Origin: DSYU01 sp964437595
GTDB lineage: Bacteria > Chloroflexota > Anaerolineae > Anaerolineales > Anaerolineaceae
Assembly: GCA_964437595.1 (NCBI GenBank)
Contig: CAYTHO010000001.1
Span: 1-64,000, forward strand
Length of the DNA stretch: 64,000 nucleotides
Direction: 5' to 3'
In this document: positions 31,951 to 42,200 of the stretch, in pieces
Numbering within the stretch: the first letter of the stretch is position 1
How the letters are laid out: the number at the start of each line of letters is the position of its first letter
The notes under the pieces: model-generated
Database searches by the model: none
The model's input: the letters and a program-made list of their open reading frames with translations, nothing else
What the model was told of the DNA's origin: nothing
Made by a program: the position numbers and the translations under genes

Positions 31951-32879
31951 AAAAGAATATTCAGAACCGACTGTTTAAATCGCCGATTCTGCTCGGTATT
32001 GTCATCCTGGGGGCGGCCTGCTTGCTGGCGCTCGTGGGATACCGGCTGGTTACAGGGAAAAGCCTGAATTTACGCACCCGGATTTATGAAGCCAGCTATT
32101 ATTTCATCGATATCCCAAAAATTCTTGCGAACAGCGGAAAGATCCGCGGGCAGGAGGGTTCATTTGACAATGTGGTCTTTCTGCATCAATCGGTTGGTAA
32201 GGGCATTATCAACGGCGGCCATCTGCGCGACCTTTTGAAAGACAAAGGCTACCAGTTTTGGGATCAGGGATACCGTGACAAAGGCCTCAGGGACCCTGAT
32301 GGGAAGCACCTGGGGTTTACTTATGATATTCCAAACGATAACACGGACCCCGATGGGCTTTACAACATTTTTTCACAGGATGCGCTGGATATGCCGGTCA
32401 ATGGGCTTAGCCAGTTATTGCAGCATGATATCATTATGCTCAAGTCCTGCTACCCCATCAGCGATATCCGCGATGAGGCTCAATTTAAGAAATACCAGGC
32501 TTACTACCTGGGGATGCGGGATACTTTCGATAAGCATCCGGATAAACTGTTTATCTTATTAACCCAGCCTCCATTGAATCCGGCGGCAACCGATGCGGAA
32601 ACCGCCAAACGGGCCAGAGCGCTGGCAAATTGGTTGAAGTCGGAAGAATATGTTGGGGGGCACCCAAACCTCGCGGTGTTTGATTTATTTGATATCTGGG
32701 CTGTCTCAGACCAGACCCATCCAGACGCGAACATGCTGCGCGAGGAATACCAAAGGGAAGGCGATGACTCGCACCCAAACGATGTAGGAAATGAGGCTGC
32801 CGCAAAGCCTTTGGCAGATTTCATCGCCGAGAAGGCGAGTGCTTACCAGAAAACATTATTGGCATTGGATGAGAATTAA
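31947..32879 (+). CDS. Membrane-anchored SGNH-hydrolase-like protein, 310 aa
   Basis: One N-terminal membrane helix (about residues 13-35, ILLGIVILGAACLLALVGY) and an extracytoplasmic domain. Near its start VVFLHQSVGKGI resembles block I of SGNH hydrolases, and DDSHPNDVGNEAAA near residue 275 has the Asp-x-x-His of block V. Could act as esterase or acyltransferase on the polysaccharide. A DltD-like role is suggested by the neighbouring carrier and ligase genes. Assignment is by motif only. Confidence 0.55.
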   Translation: MKKNIQNRLFKSPILLGIVILGAACLLALVGYRLVTGKSLNLRTRIYEASYYFIDIPKILANSGKIRGQEGSFDNVVFLHQSVGKGIINGGHLRDLLKDKGYQFWDQGYRDKGLRDPDGKHLGFTYDIPNDNTDPDGLYNIFSQDALDMPVNGLSQLLQHDIIMLKSCYPISDIRDEAQFKKYQAYYLGMRDTFDKHPDKLFILLTQPPLNPAATDAETAKRARALANWLKSEEYVGGHPNLAVFDLFDIWAVSDQTHPDANMLREEYQREGDDSHPNDVGNEAAAKPLADFIAEKASAYQKTLLALDEN

Positions 32880-32916
32880 TACCAGCGGATTTATTTCCGG
32901 CGAATCAGGAGAGACG

Positions 32917-33909
32917 ATGACGGACAGCGTGGATAATCAGAGCATAAAGCCTTTCAAAAAAAACAGCCTGAACCTTAATCTTGAACAGGAGACCGAACGA
33001 ATCGTTGCGTCTCTAGAAGACACGGTTCATCGCAAACTGCGCCGCCAGGGCGCTGTGGTGGGGATCAGCGGCGGCATCGATTCTTCTGTCGTTTTGGCGC
33101 TTTGCGCACGGGCTTTTGGCGCGGATAAAGTGATAGGTCTTCTTTTACCCGAGAAGGAATCCAGCCTGGAGAGCGCATCGCTGGCGCATGAACTGGCGGA
33201 TACGTTCGGCGTACAAACGGTCACCGAGACGATCACCGGGGCGCTGGAAGGCTTCGGCTGCTATCAGCGGCGGAATGAGGCAATCCAGCGCATCTTTCCC
33301 CAGTTTCAACCTGACTGGAATGTCAAAATCGTTTTGCCTGGCGATTTATTGAATCAAGGGACGCTGAATATCTTCCAACTGGTTATTTCTGATTCGCTCG
33401 GAAATCAATACAGTGAGCGCCTGCCGCTGCGCGAATACTACCAGATTGTGGCTTCATCGAATTTCAAGCAGCGCGCCAGGACAAATTTGTTATACTACCA
33501 TGCTGAACTGCGCAATTATGCTGTAATTGGCACGCCGAACAAAAACGAGCACGATCTGGGCTTTTTCGTCAAAGGCGGAGACGGCCTGTATGATATCGCT
33601 CCCATCCGCCACCTTTTCAAGACCCAGGTATTTCAACTGGCAGATTATCTCGGCGTGCCAAAATCGATCAGCTCACGCCCGCCTACTACAGATACCTATC
33701 CTGGTGGGGGCACGCAGGAAGAGTTTTTCTACCGCTTGCCCTTTGCCACGCTGGATGCGATATGGTTTGGTTACGAGCACCTGGTCTCCTTGGGGGAAAT
33801 TGGCGCCGCGCTTGACCTGACGGTAGAACAAGTGCAACACGTGGTGGATGATATTGTTCGTAAAAAGAAAGCTACGGAATATCTACGCGCCGCGCCAATG
33901 GGTTTTTAA
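32917..33909 (+). CDS. NadE-like ATP-pyrophosphatase amidotransferase, 330 aa
   Basis: ATG 32917 with GGAGA upstream; the longer frame overlaps the previous gene. PP-loop VVGISGGIDSSVVLAL (about residues 47-60), TPNKNEHDLGFFVKGGDG and IAPIRHLFKTQVFQLADYLGVP follow the NAD synthetase pattern. The stretch after this (PTTDTYPGGGTQEEFF) departs from the usual PSADLW...DE motif of NadE. It lacks a glutaminase domain, so it would use free ammonia. Given the context it may amidate a sugar or acyl precursor instead of NaAD. Confidence 0.65.
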   Translation: MTDSVDNQSIKPFKKNSLNLNLEQETERIVASLEDTVHRKLRRQGAVVGISGGIDSSVVLALCARAFGADKVIGLLLPEKESSLESASLAHELADTFGVQTVTETITGALEGFGCYQRRNEAIQRIFPQFQPDWNVKIVLPGDLLNQGTLNIFQLVISDSLGNQYSERLPLREYYQIVASSNFKQRARTNLLYYHAELRNYAVIGTPNKNEHDLGFFVKGGDGLYDIAPIRHLFKTQVFQLADYLGVPKSISSRPPTTDTYPGGGTQEEFFYRLPFATLDAIWFGYEHLVSLGEIGAALDLTVEQVQHVVDDIVRKKKATEYLRAAPMGF

Positions 33910-33932
33910 GAATCGCTGAAAACGAACTGCTA

Positions 33933-36680
33933 ATGAAAATACCTTCCTTGCTTGCCCGAAAAAAACAACCCTTCTCCACATTCATCCTCGTCTGGCTGTG
34001 CGTGGCGCTGGTTTCCACATCGTTTGGTTTCACGGCACAGGCTCTGCAAGATGATTCTATCTGGTCGCCGGTAGTCAACCTTTCGAACGCTGGCTCATCT
34101 TATAACCCAAGCATCATCACCGGGTCAGATGGCGTCACCCACGTAATGTGGTTTGACCAGTTTGCGGGGAATCGTTATACACATTTTGGAGATGGGGAAG
34201 CATGGAGTGTCCCGACCTCATTCCTGGCGCCTTTTCGGGAATATCAACCAAGGCTGTTGATAAATGAATTATCCGAATCGATATTTGCTTTCTGGTTAAT
34301 TGGTAATGGAAACTTTTATGCCAGCCGCGCATTGAACAGAAATATGTCTTCACCCAGAGGGTGGGAATCCCAAACGCTGATCTCACAAAATGTCGTGGCT
34401 TACGATGCTGTTGTGGATGAGGAAGGTATTATTCACTTAATATACATCACTGCTGCTGATGAACCTTTTCGGCCAAGCGGCGTTTATTATGTTTCGAATA
34501 CACCTGGGGTTAATCGCTGGAATGCCCCCCGCCTGGTTTATGCCTCGCAGTACTTCCGCGGTCTTGAGGATGAGGATGCACCCCATGCAAGCATTGTTCG
34601 GTATAAAGAAGGGGAGGGTGGCACGGTCACGTTGTTGGCCTGGGATGATCCGGCGCAGAAGAAAATTGAAGTCACCCGGTCTATGGATGGGGGTAAAACA
34701 TGGGAGGATATAGCCGTTCTGAATCAGGGGATAACCAGTTCTTCCTCAACGGCTTCCCAAATTGTGGATATCGTAAATTTTAACAGCGAGCTGATGCTGT
34801 TCTGGCGGGAAGTACCTTTGAGTGGAAACTGCCAGATTTACTTCCAAACCACAACCGGTACGGGAAAAGATTGGAATGCTTCCCAGGTGCTTTACGATAA
34901 AATGCTGGGATGCCCTACAAGTTTTGAGGTTTTGGGCAAGAGCGGCGACTCGTTATTGGTTCAGGCAATGTTCAATAATCAGGTTTACCTGATTGCCTGG
35001 AACGGCCAGAAATGGAGCACCCCGCAGTTGCAGATCAGTCTTTCCAGCATACAGGACACTAAGACGTCGCGAACACTTGCCGCGGGTTGCCACCAATTCT
35101 ATTTCCTGCCAGATCAGACCCGCCTTGATGTTGCTCGTTGTGATATCGACGGCAGCCTGGATATCTGGTACACCAGCATGAAGGTGGGTGATACAACCAG
35201 TTGGTTCTCTGCAACATCGACATGGGATAAACCCCAGCAGTTGTACGTGAATCCATTGGGGATCAGCGGACTGAATATTGTAGCCAGTAATGATGGCGAA
35301 ATGTATGCGCTCTGGTCCAGGCCGCCAAGCGCCAGCCTTGCCGCAACCGAGAATAACCCCTCTCCATTTTTGATGTATTCCTCATGGAAGGAAACCGGAT
35401 GGAGTGAGCCGGTTTCGGTCATTCGGCTGCGTGGGCTGGCCCAACAACTTCGGGTGGCGCTTGATCGAGGTGGAAATTTGTTAGCCACCTGGCGGGGTAA
35501 GAATCCTGGGCAGATTTTTTTCAGCCGGTCATCCGCTCAAGGCGCCTTTAGCGTAGCGGAGTGGTCGGAGGCCATTGTTTTACCATCCCCCAGCGGGCCT
35601 TGTATTTCCCCCGTGATTATAACCGGGGAAGAGAACGAGGTTTTTGTTGCGTATGCCATACCGGCCAATGAAGGGCGCGGTATTTATTTGAATCACTCTC
35701 TGGATAATGGCCGCACCTGGAGCGACCCGGTTCTTGTCTTTGATGGGCAGAACGCAAGCTGGGAAATGGTGGATCAGCCAGTCCTTGCGCGAACGACAGA
35801 CGGGCGGCTGCACGCTCTATGGCTGCATCAGTCGTTGATGAGTAAGGATTTAGGATTAGGTATTGGTTATGCATATTCTGACGATCAAGGCGCAACCTGG
35901 AACACCGCGGACACGAGCATCGAGGGAGATGTCCGGTGGGCGGGGATGATCGCTTCAACGCAAGGCCGGCTGTTTCGCGTACGGCATGAGGTTTCCCAGG
36001 GATTGGTGGTAATCAATTCGCAAGTTTCAACTGACTCTGGAGATAGCTGGCAGGCGGAGGTTCCTATTGCTACTTCTGCGGAAATCACCGGGACTCCCAG
36101 GCTGATCACTGATCCTTCTGGCAATGTTCACCTGCTGCAAATGAGCCGTAATAACACAGGTAAACTGGATTTACTACATTGGGTTTGGGAAGAGGATCGC
36201 TGGATTGCAAAAGAGGATTTCAAAATCGAGCAGAGCACCGGCTTTTCTGCTCCCGAGATATCTGGCGCATTCTCGTCCACCAACGTCTTGGCTGTGATGT
36301 ACACGATGAAGGATTTGGTCACTGGCAGCGAAACTTTGAACACGCTGATGGGAAAAACAGTGCAGAACAGCGCTGCTCCTGAGGTTACAGAGGTTGTTGA
36401 ATCGACTCCTACACCGGCAGATGCTGCGCCAACAAGCACCACCCCCACGGAAGAAACAACGACAGTGGAAGCAACCCCAACCACCCTCCCTCCCACAATT
36501 GCCCCAACACCTACCCTGGATCTCGCGGCTGGAGGGAGCATTCCATCCTCGGATAATAGCACCTGGGTTGGATTGATGATTGGCATCGTGCTTGCGATAG
36601 TGATTGTGGTGGTGTATTTCACCATCCGCGTCTACCGCACTCGCAGCGGTGGTTATAAACGACGGGAGTACCTCAAATAG
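33933..36680 (+). CDS. Secreted BNR/sialidase-type beta-propeller protein with C-terminal anchor, 915 aa
   Basis: Signal-like N-terminus (FILVWLCVALVSTSFGFTAQA), then repeated beta-propeller segments with Asp-box motifs SMDGGKTW, SLDNGRTW, YSDDQGATW and STDSGDSW. A Thr/Pro-rich linker (about residues 815-865) and a single membrane helix with basic tail (RVYRTRSGGYKRREYLK) anchor it. It lacks a PEP-CTERM motif. Asp boxes do not prove sialidase activity; it may bind or process polysaccharide outside the membrane. A related protein lies at 43365-44840. Confidence 0.75.
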   Translation: MKIPSLLARKKQPFSTFILVWLCVALVSTSFGFTAQALQDDSIWSPVVNLSNAGSSYNPSIITGSDGVTHVMWFDQFAGNRYTHFGDGEAWSVPTSFLAPFREYQPRLLINELSESIFAFWLIGNGNFYASRALNRNMSSPRGWESQTLISQNVVAYDAVVDEEGIIHLIYITAADEPFRPSGVYYVSNTPGVNRWNAPRLVYASQYFRGLEDEDAPHASIVRYKEGEGGTVTLLAWDDPAQKKIEVTRSMDGGKTWEDIAVLNQGITSSSSTASQIVDIVNFNSELMLFWREVPLSGNCQIYFQTTTGTGKDWNASQVLYDKMLGCPTSFEVLGKSGDSLLVQAMFNNQVYLIAWNGQKWSTPQLQISLSSIQDTKTSRTLAAGCHQFYFLPDQTRLDVARCDIDGSLDIWYTSMKVGDTTSWFSATSTWDKPQQLYVNPLGISGLNIVASNDGEMYALWSRPPSASLAATENNPSPFLMYSSWKETGWSEPVSVIRLRGLAQQLRVALDRGGNLLATWRGKNPGQIFFSRSSAQGAFSVAEWSEAIVLPSPSGPCISPVIITGEENEVFVAYAIPANEGRGIYLNHSLDNGRTWSDPVLVFDGQNASWEMVDQPVLARTTDGRLHALWLHQSLMSKDLGLGIGYAYSDDQGATWNTADTSIEGDVRWAGMIASTQGRLFRVRHEVSQGLVVINSQVSTDSGDSWQAEVPIATSAEITGTPRLITDPSGNVHLLQMSRNNTGKLDLLHWVWEEDRWIAKEDFKIEQSTGFSAPEISGAFSSTNVLAVMYTMKDLVTGSETLNTLMGKTVQNSAAPEVTEVVESTPTPADAAPTSTTPTEETTTVEATPTTLPPTIAPTPTLDLAAGGSIPSSDNSTWVGLMIGIVLAIVIVVVYFTIRVYRTRSGGYKRREYLK

Positions 36681-36727
36681 CAGGTGATCGATTCTCTAGC
36701 TGGCGGAACGAAAGATAGGATGCCCGA

Positions 36728-37984
36728 ATGAAAAAGAAGATAACGAGGCGCGCCCTATTAAAAGCTGCCACGCTGGCTTCTAGCGGAACATTGATCGCGT
36801 GCCTGAACAGCATAAAAGGCCCTACCCCTTCAACTCAGGCTGCAGCGGAGGCCCAGGCAGAGGAAACCATCCTTCACTACCTGCCGATGCTGCGGAAAGC
36901 GGGTACACCCACCCCGGTGACTCCTACTCCGAAAACTCCAACCCCGGAAACTCCAACCCCCGAAACCCCCACACCAGAAACTCCAACACCGGAGACTCCC
37001 ACGCCCGATCCCAATAAGCATGGGCGTGTTGTGCATGTGCATGCCAACAACTGCCATACCTGGAGTTCAGGCTCTAATTATTATGACTTCGTCAGCCAGT
37101 CGGTGGTGAACAAAATGGTGGACGAGGGGATGAAGCGCATGACCGGGCAGAACACCTGGGAGAATGCCTGGAAATCACTGCTGCCGAATTACACCAGGGG
37201 ACAGTTGGTGGCGATCAAAGTCAGCTTTAATAATAATGGCACGAGCAGTGATATTGACGGTATTATTGAGCCGGTAAACGCCATTATCCGCGGGCTTAAA
37301 GCCGCCGGGGTCGAAAATTCTTCCATTATCGTTTTTGACTCATCACGTAGCATACCATCGGCGCGCTTTTCCAATAGGTGCCTGTATTTGGGCGTGAATT
37401 TTTTGGACAAATATGACAGTCCCTGGAAAGGCGCAAAGATTACGTTCCACCCACCTTCCGCGGGCGCATTGACACTGGACCTTTCAAATGTGCTGGTTGA
37501 AGCGAAATATCTCATCAATGTTCCTGTCATGAAACGGCACGGTATGGCGGGTTTGAGCAATACCTTTAAGAACCATTACGGAAGCATCGATGATCCGACC
37601 GATCTCCACCGCTGGACGAGTATGTCAAGCACGACATTGGAACAGTACAGTCCGCTCGTTGAGCTTTATCAAAACGCGAATATTAACGGAAAAACCATCC
37701 TCACCGTGGGGGATGGGATTTTTGCTGCCAAAGATAATAATGACGCGCCTACCACCTGGAAGATGTTCAACAACCAGACCCCCAAAAGCCTCTTTCTCTC
37801 CACGGATCCGGTGGCGGTTGACAGCATTATGGGCGACCTGGTTGCCAACGAGGATTCCAGAGTACCCGATAAAGCCTTTGCATACCTGGCGCTAGCCGAA
37901 AAAGCTGGGTTGGGCGTGTATGAGCGCGGGGATCCGTTTAGCGATACCTATAAAAAGATCGATTATCAAAAGATCGAGATCTAA
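36728..37984 (+). CDS. DUF362-type protein with Tat/lipoprotein signal, 418 aa
   Basis: Begins MKKKITRRALLKAATLASS, a twin-arginine motif, followed by LIAC, a possible lipobox (Cys about 25). A TPTPET-repeat linker (about residues 60-96) precedes a DUF362-like domain: LVAIKVSFNN, GLKAAGVENSSIIVFDSSR, YLINVPVMKRHGMAGLSNTFKNHYG and LSTDPVAVDSIMGDLV. DUF362 proteins are often linked to Fe-S centres, but no Cys cluster is seen here. Exported folded; cofactor and role unknown. Confidence 0.7.
   Translation: MKKKITRRALLKAATLASSGTLIACLNSIKGPTPSTQAAAEAQAEETILHYLPMLRKAGTPTPVTPTPKTPTPETPTPETPTPETPTPETPTPDPNKHGRVVHVHANNCHTWSSGSNYYDFVSQSVVNKMVDEGMKRMTGQNTWENAWKSLLPNYTRGQLVAIKVSFNNNGTSSDIDGIIEPVNAIIRGLKAAGVENSSIIVFDSSRSIPSARFSNRCLYLGVNFLDKYDSPWKGAKITFHPPSAGALTLDLSNVLVEAKYLINVPVMKRHGMAGLSNTFKNHYGSIDDPTDLHRWTSMSSTTLEQYSPLVELYQNANINGKTILTVGDGIFAAKDNNDAPTTWKMFNNQTPKSLFLSTDPVAVDSIMGDLVANEDSRVPDKAFAYLALAEKAGLGVYERGDPFSDTYKKIDYQKIEI
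36919..37011 (+). repeat. 15-bp tandem repeats encoding TPTPE units
   Basis: About six degenerate 15-bp units coding for TPTPK/TPTPE form the Pro/Thr linker of the DUF362 protein. They vary at silent positions, pointing to a maintained protein linker rather than a young DNA expansion. Confidence 0.75.
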
Positions 37985-38009
37985 ACCTTTTCCAAGCGAG
38001 TAAAACCTT

Positions 38010-39134
38010 TTGAATAAGCGCCTTCTTATGTTAAGCGGTATTGCCATTATCGCTGTAGCGATGAACCATGCCAGCCATATCGGCTTTGTGGCGATGTTCT
38101 GGTGGACTGATCGCTATCTGCCTGTCAGCGTGCCGAATTATGACCAGATGGGCTCGCTCGCGTACTACGGGTTGGTAGCAGCGCAGAAGTTGGCGTTGTT
38201 CAGCGTCCCCACCTTCCTTTTTGTCACTGGAGTTTTCCTGGCCTATGCGGCGCGCGGCAGCCAGTCGCGGCTGACCTGGTCGGTGGTTTTTCGCCGGGTA
38301 TTGAACCTGCTGCCGCCTTACCTGATCTGGACTACGGCTTATTACGTGGTGCAGTTTTTGATCGGCAATGTTTACAGCCCGTTGGTATACCTGGTGAGTT
38401 TCCTGACGATCGATTACTCGCCTTTCTTCTATGTGCCGCTCATCATCGTCTACTATCTACTTTCTCCCCTGCTGACACCGCTTGCGAAAAATCGGCCTGT
38501 CTTGCTGTTAGCGATCGGCGTAGGGTTCCTGCTGCTGGGAATTACTGCTGGATATGTGCGCCAATATCTTAAGCTGAACGGCATCGAGAGTCCGATTTTT
38601 ACCGGTCCCGTTTCGTACTGGCCTGAGCGCGCAATATTTTCTTACATTTTTTATTTCATCCTTGGCCTGGTGGCTGGTTTTCACCAGGCGGAGCTTAAGG
38701 CCTTTATCACCCGGTACCGATGGGCGCTATTGGGAACAGTCATTGCCGCCGGAGCCGCGGCGGTGGTTGAGGCGGAATGGATGTACCAGATCACTGGTGG
38801 CGAAGTCGATTGGCGCTCACGACCGATCACGCTTCCGACGGTGCTATATGCGGCATCCTGTATTCTCAGTTTCATGGCGTTCGATCAGTGGACGCCGCCA
38901 TTTTCCAGCCTTTTTTATCGGCTAGGAGTGAATACCCTGGGCATCTACCTGATGCATAAATCGGTGCTGTTGGTGTTGCCCAAGGTTATCTACCACGTTC
39001 TCCCGGTAATTCTGGGAATACAGTGGATCTATCAACCCGCTCTGATTGCACTGGCGATTGCACTGCCGTTTCTGTTCATAATGATTGTCCAGCGTTCGCC
39101 GGTAAGAAGTTATTCCCGCATACTTTTTGGATAA
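38010..39134 (+). CDS. Acyltransferase family 3 membrane protein, 374 aa
   Basis: About ten hydrophobic helices, basic loops (RRVLNLLPPYLIWT), and the NHASH pattern near residue 19, matching the OafA/YrhL-type acyltransferase 3 family that acylates extracytoplasmic sugars. Start is TTG 38010 or ATG 38028. Last gene of this plus-strand run, ending at a bidirectional terminator. Confidence 0.75.
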   Translation: MNKRLLMLSGIAIIAVAMNHASHIGFVAMFWWTDRYLPVSVPNYDQMGSLAYYGLVAAQKLALFSVPTFLFVTGVFLAYAARGSQSRLTWSVVFRRVLNLLPPYLIWTTAYYVVQFLIGNVYSPLVYLVSFLTIDYSPFFYVPLIIVYYLLSPLLTPLAKNRPVLLLAIGVGFLLLGITAGYVRQYLKLNGIESPIFTGPVSYWPERAIFSYIFYFILGLVAGFHQAELKAFITRYRWALLGTVIAAGAAAVVEAEWMYQITGGEVDWRSRPITLPTVLYAASCILSFMAFDQWTPPFSSLFYRLGVNTLGIYLMHKSVLLVLPKVIYHVLPVILGIQWIYQPALIALAIALPFLFIMIVQRSPVRSYSRILFG

Positions 39135-39212
39135 GCTCCAGGCGTGCTGGCCTGCTGGGAAGGGTTGCCATTCCGGGTACCCAATTAGATATCTGAGCAG
39201 TCCGAAGTGAAA

Positions 39213-39254
39213 GAAAACGGCTAGCCGGAAGCGAACATTCGACCAGCCGTTTTC
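39213..39254. terminator. Bidirectional terminator between convergent genes
   Basis: GAAAACGGCT (39213-39222) and AGCCGTTTTC (39245-39254) pair perfectly with A- and T-rich edges on both sides, between the acyltransferase 3 gene and the leftward 39285-43118 gene. Confidence 0.7.
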
Positions 39255-39284
39255 GATATGCCGGAAAATGCGACTTTTACTGAA

Positions 39285-42200
39285 TTATCTTGGAGCTTTT
39301 AGGGCCATGATCAGTTTCTGGATGTAGTACAGGTCTCCTGCCCGAACGATCGGGACATCGATATACTGCTCCAGCCCGGCTCGATTTGTTCCTGAGATAT
39401 ACGCTTTGGCCTGGAAGAGCGCGATGGAATCATAGATTGGCCGTAATACACCCTCACCGGCTGCCTCTTCAGCTTCAGCGACAAACCAGTAGGGAGCGCG
39501 GCGTTCATAATCTTTAATCGCTTCACTCTCCTCTTTACCTGTATATTTGCGCATGAAGGCGCCTAGCTCGGGGGTCAGGTTTACGTAGTCAATTCCAAAC
39601 GCATAGGCGCCGCTTCCCCCACCACCGGATAAGCCATAAATCAGATCAGAAGTGTAACCATACAGCGGCAGCTGGCTCCATAACGACCCGATTGTGCGGA
39701 CGGAGAAGAGCGTGTCTGGCATATTAGGCGCATAGGTGCGCACCGACCACTTGTATCCTCCATATTCAAAACCGGTCGCCGCAAGCGCGGAAGGGTACTT
39801 CGAAAGCGCTGCCCGCAAAATAAGCATTTCGACCAGTTTCTTCTCCGCATCGGGTTTTGCCCCAGCGTTGGCAAGCTGCGCCAGGCGCAGGTAGCCAATG
39901 TATCCGGCAATTTCGCTGTTTAGTTTGTATGGCAGGCTTTGCTGGAACACCGGGTTCGTATTGAGCATGCTGTTGGTGCTGTTGTAGATCGATTGGGCGC
40001 TGCCAAAGTTCGCTGCGTACATCCAGGAGGCGTAGTGGTTTTCCGCCGGAAAGCCCCAGGAATTGCACGTATCGCAAGCATCAAAATCGCCCCGTTCCGC
40101 ATTTACTTCACTGGCCAGGTCAAAGAACTGGCGCGAGGTGCCGGTTGCCCAGCCGATATGACCGGTTGAAGTGGTTGGGTATTGGGCAAATTCTTGCTTA
40201 ATATACTCTCGCACTGCATTTTGCTGGTTGGCTGGCAGCAAGGGAAGCGCATTGATCAGGGTGGTAATGGTTTCAGCCGGGTTGTGCCAGTAATCGGCCA
40301 GGTAGTTGCCGATGCGGTTGGTCGCTCTGGCATCCCAGATGCCGCTCATGCCGTAACCCGGCATCAGGTGACCAGCCTGGACGATTCTTTGCACCTGTTC
40401 GGTAAGCTTTGCCTGGAGCGGATCGCCAGAGGCAGGCGCGCCTGGGGTGCTGGGTAGCTGGCGCCAGGTATTTGCGATACCGGGAAGCGTCACGCGCACG
40501 GAACTGGCATTGTTTACCCCGGCAACTCTTCCCAATGGAGTAAGGAAATTGATGTCTGTCAGGCTGGTGGATGGCTGCCCGTTTACCAGAATGGGTGAGC
40601 CGTTCCAGGCAGCCAGGGCCAGGTGAGGTGGAAGGTAAGCAAGTTGGACATTTCCCGTGTTCCAGGCGCTGCTGGTGGTCAGATACTGGTACGTGTACGA
40701 TAACTCGGCGTCGCCTGAACTGGCATTTATGGTTAGGGCCTCGGTCACATTGGATGGAAATGCCCAGGCCAGCCTGGTCAATTGCCTGATCCGGTCCACA
40801 GTGCCCTGAGGGATCGCTGACCGCCAGGAAGTCTCCTCGCTTGATTTTGGCGCGCTCATGCCGTACAGCGGGGTAACCGCCAGCCGCCCGGCTGCGCCAG
40901 AATAGGAAATGGTCACGCCGGTGGTCTCAAAGCGTATCTGGGAAGGCCTGTTTTGTAAAGAGATCACCATAGGCACCCAGCGGTGCTGCTGGGTCGAATC
41001 CCACACTAGCAACCAGCCTTCAATCAGGGCTGAACCCTCCACGGTCGCGGCGCCAGTTCTAATCACGGCTCCTGATGAAGACAGGTAAGCCATCCCGGTC
41101 AGATTTCCCCGGAGCTGGTACAGGTTTGAAGTGCTCTCAAAAAGCACCGCCGGGGCGCGTTTTGAAACCCAGGTGGTCAGTTTTCCGTTCGAGAAAGAAC
41201 TTACGATACTGCTGCCAGCATTGTTGTTCGATATCGCGGCAGAAGTAGGTGTGCCACTGCTTGATCCGGCGACTTCCAGCAGGGTGAAGTGGTTGGCTCG
41301 CGTGGAATTGGTATCGCGCTGCTCCAGGTAGCGTTCCTGCTGATACAAAAGCGGCCAGGAAGTTGTGTTCAGCGTGACTTTTGTATTCAGCCCGGTGAAG
41401 ACGTTGCTGCGCTCGATGCTGGAAGGCTCAGCGCCAGTTTCGCGTCCCTTCCCCTCGTCATTGGGTAATTTAGGCGGGAGGCCATTGGCTGAAAACGCCA
41501 CCACGGCATTATTGATGATGATATACACCCGGCTGTTATATGGAATGGGCGGGGAGGGATCGCCGTGTTTCCAGTAAGCAAAATCCCAGCCTTTATCGAA
41601 CAACTCCGGAAGGGTTCGCCGGATTCTTAACCCTCCCTCGTCATAATAACTTTCAGACGATCTATTGGTCAGGTCGAAAGAGCCTGCTTTCCGGTCGCAG
41701 CAGCGTTTCCAATAGACAGTATTTCCTCCAATGGCATAAGCCATGGGTTCATCGACAGCGTTGGTGTGGTCCGTGGGAATGCTGATGGTGGTGGTGCCAA
41801 ACTTCCACCCGGTGATGTGGCCGCGCGAAATGCCAGAACTGTACACAAAATTATTGGCCTGGTAAAGGACATTATCCGGGCCTACGGCAGCGGGGAAACG
41901 ACTTCCCGAATACGTTCCCTGGTATAAGAAAGGAGCATATTCCGGTTTACTGTCGCGGTCTGAGTCGTACGTGTACTCTTGCCCGTTTTCAATGTTTAGC
42001 ACAACCGTGGTGCGCCGTTGGGGATAGGTTTCAAAATACTGGCTGATGCGCGACGCATTCATCGTGATTGTACCCGCTGCCCAATCGCCAGGCTCATTGC
42101 CGGTAGACCCAATCGTTGATCCATCCGCGGCGCCTGGTGGATATGCAGCACGATCAACGACGAAATGTCCAGAGCCGCCGAAAGGTTCCGGCAACCGGTA

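Noticed and set aside
33933..36680. PEP-CTERM tail on the large BNR protein
   Set aside because: The C-terminal helix and basic tail lack a VPEP-like motif; it is better described as an ordinary membrane anchor.
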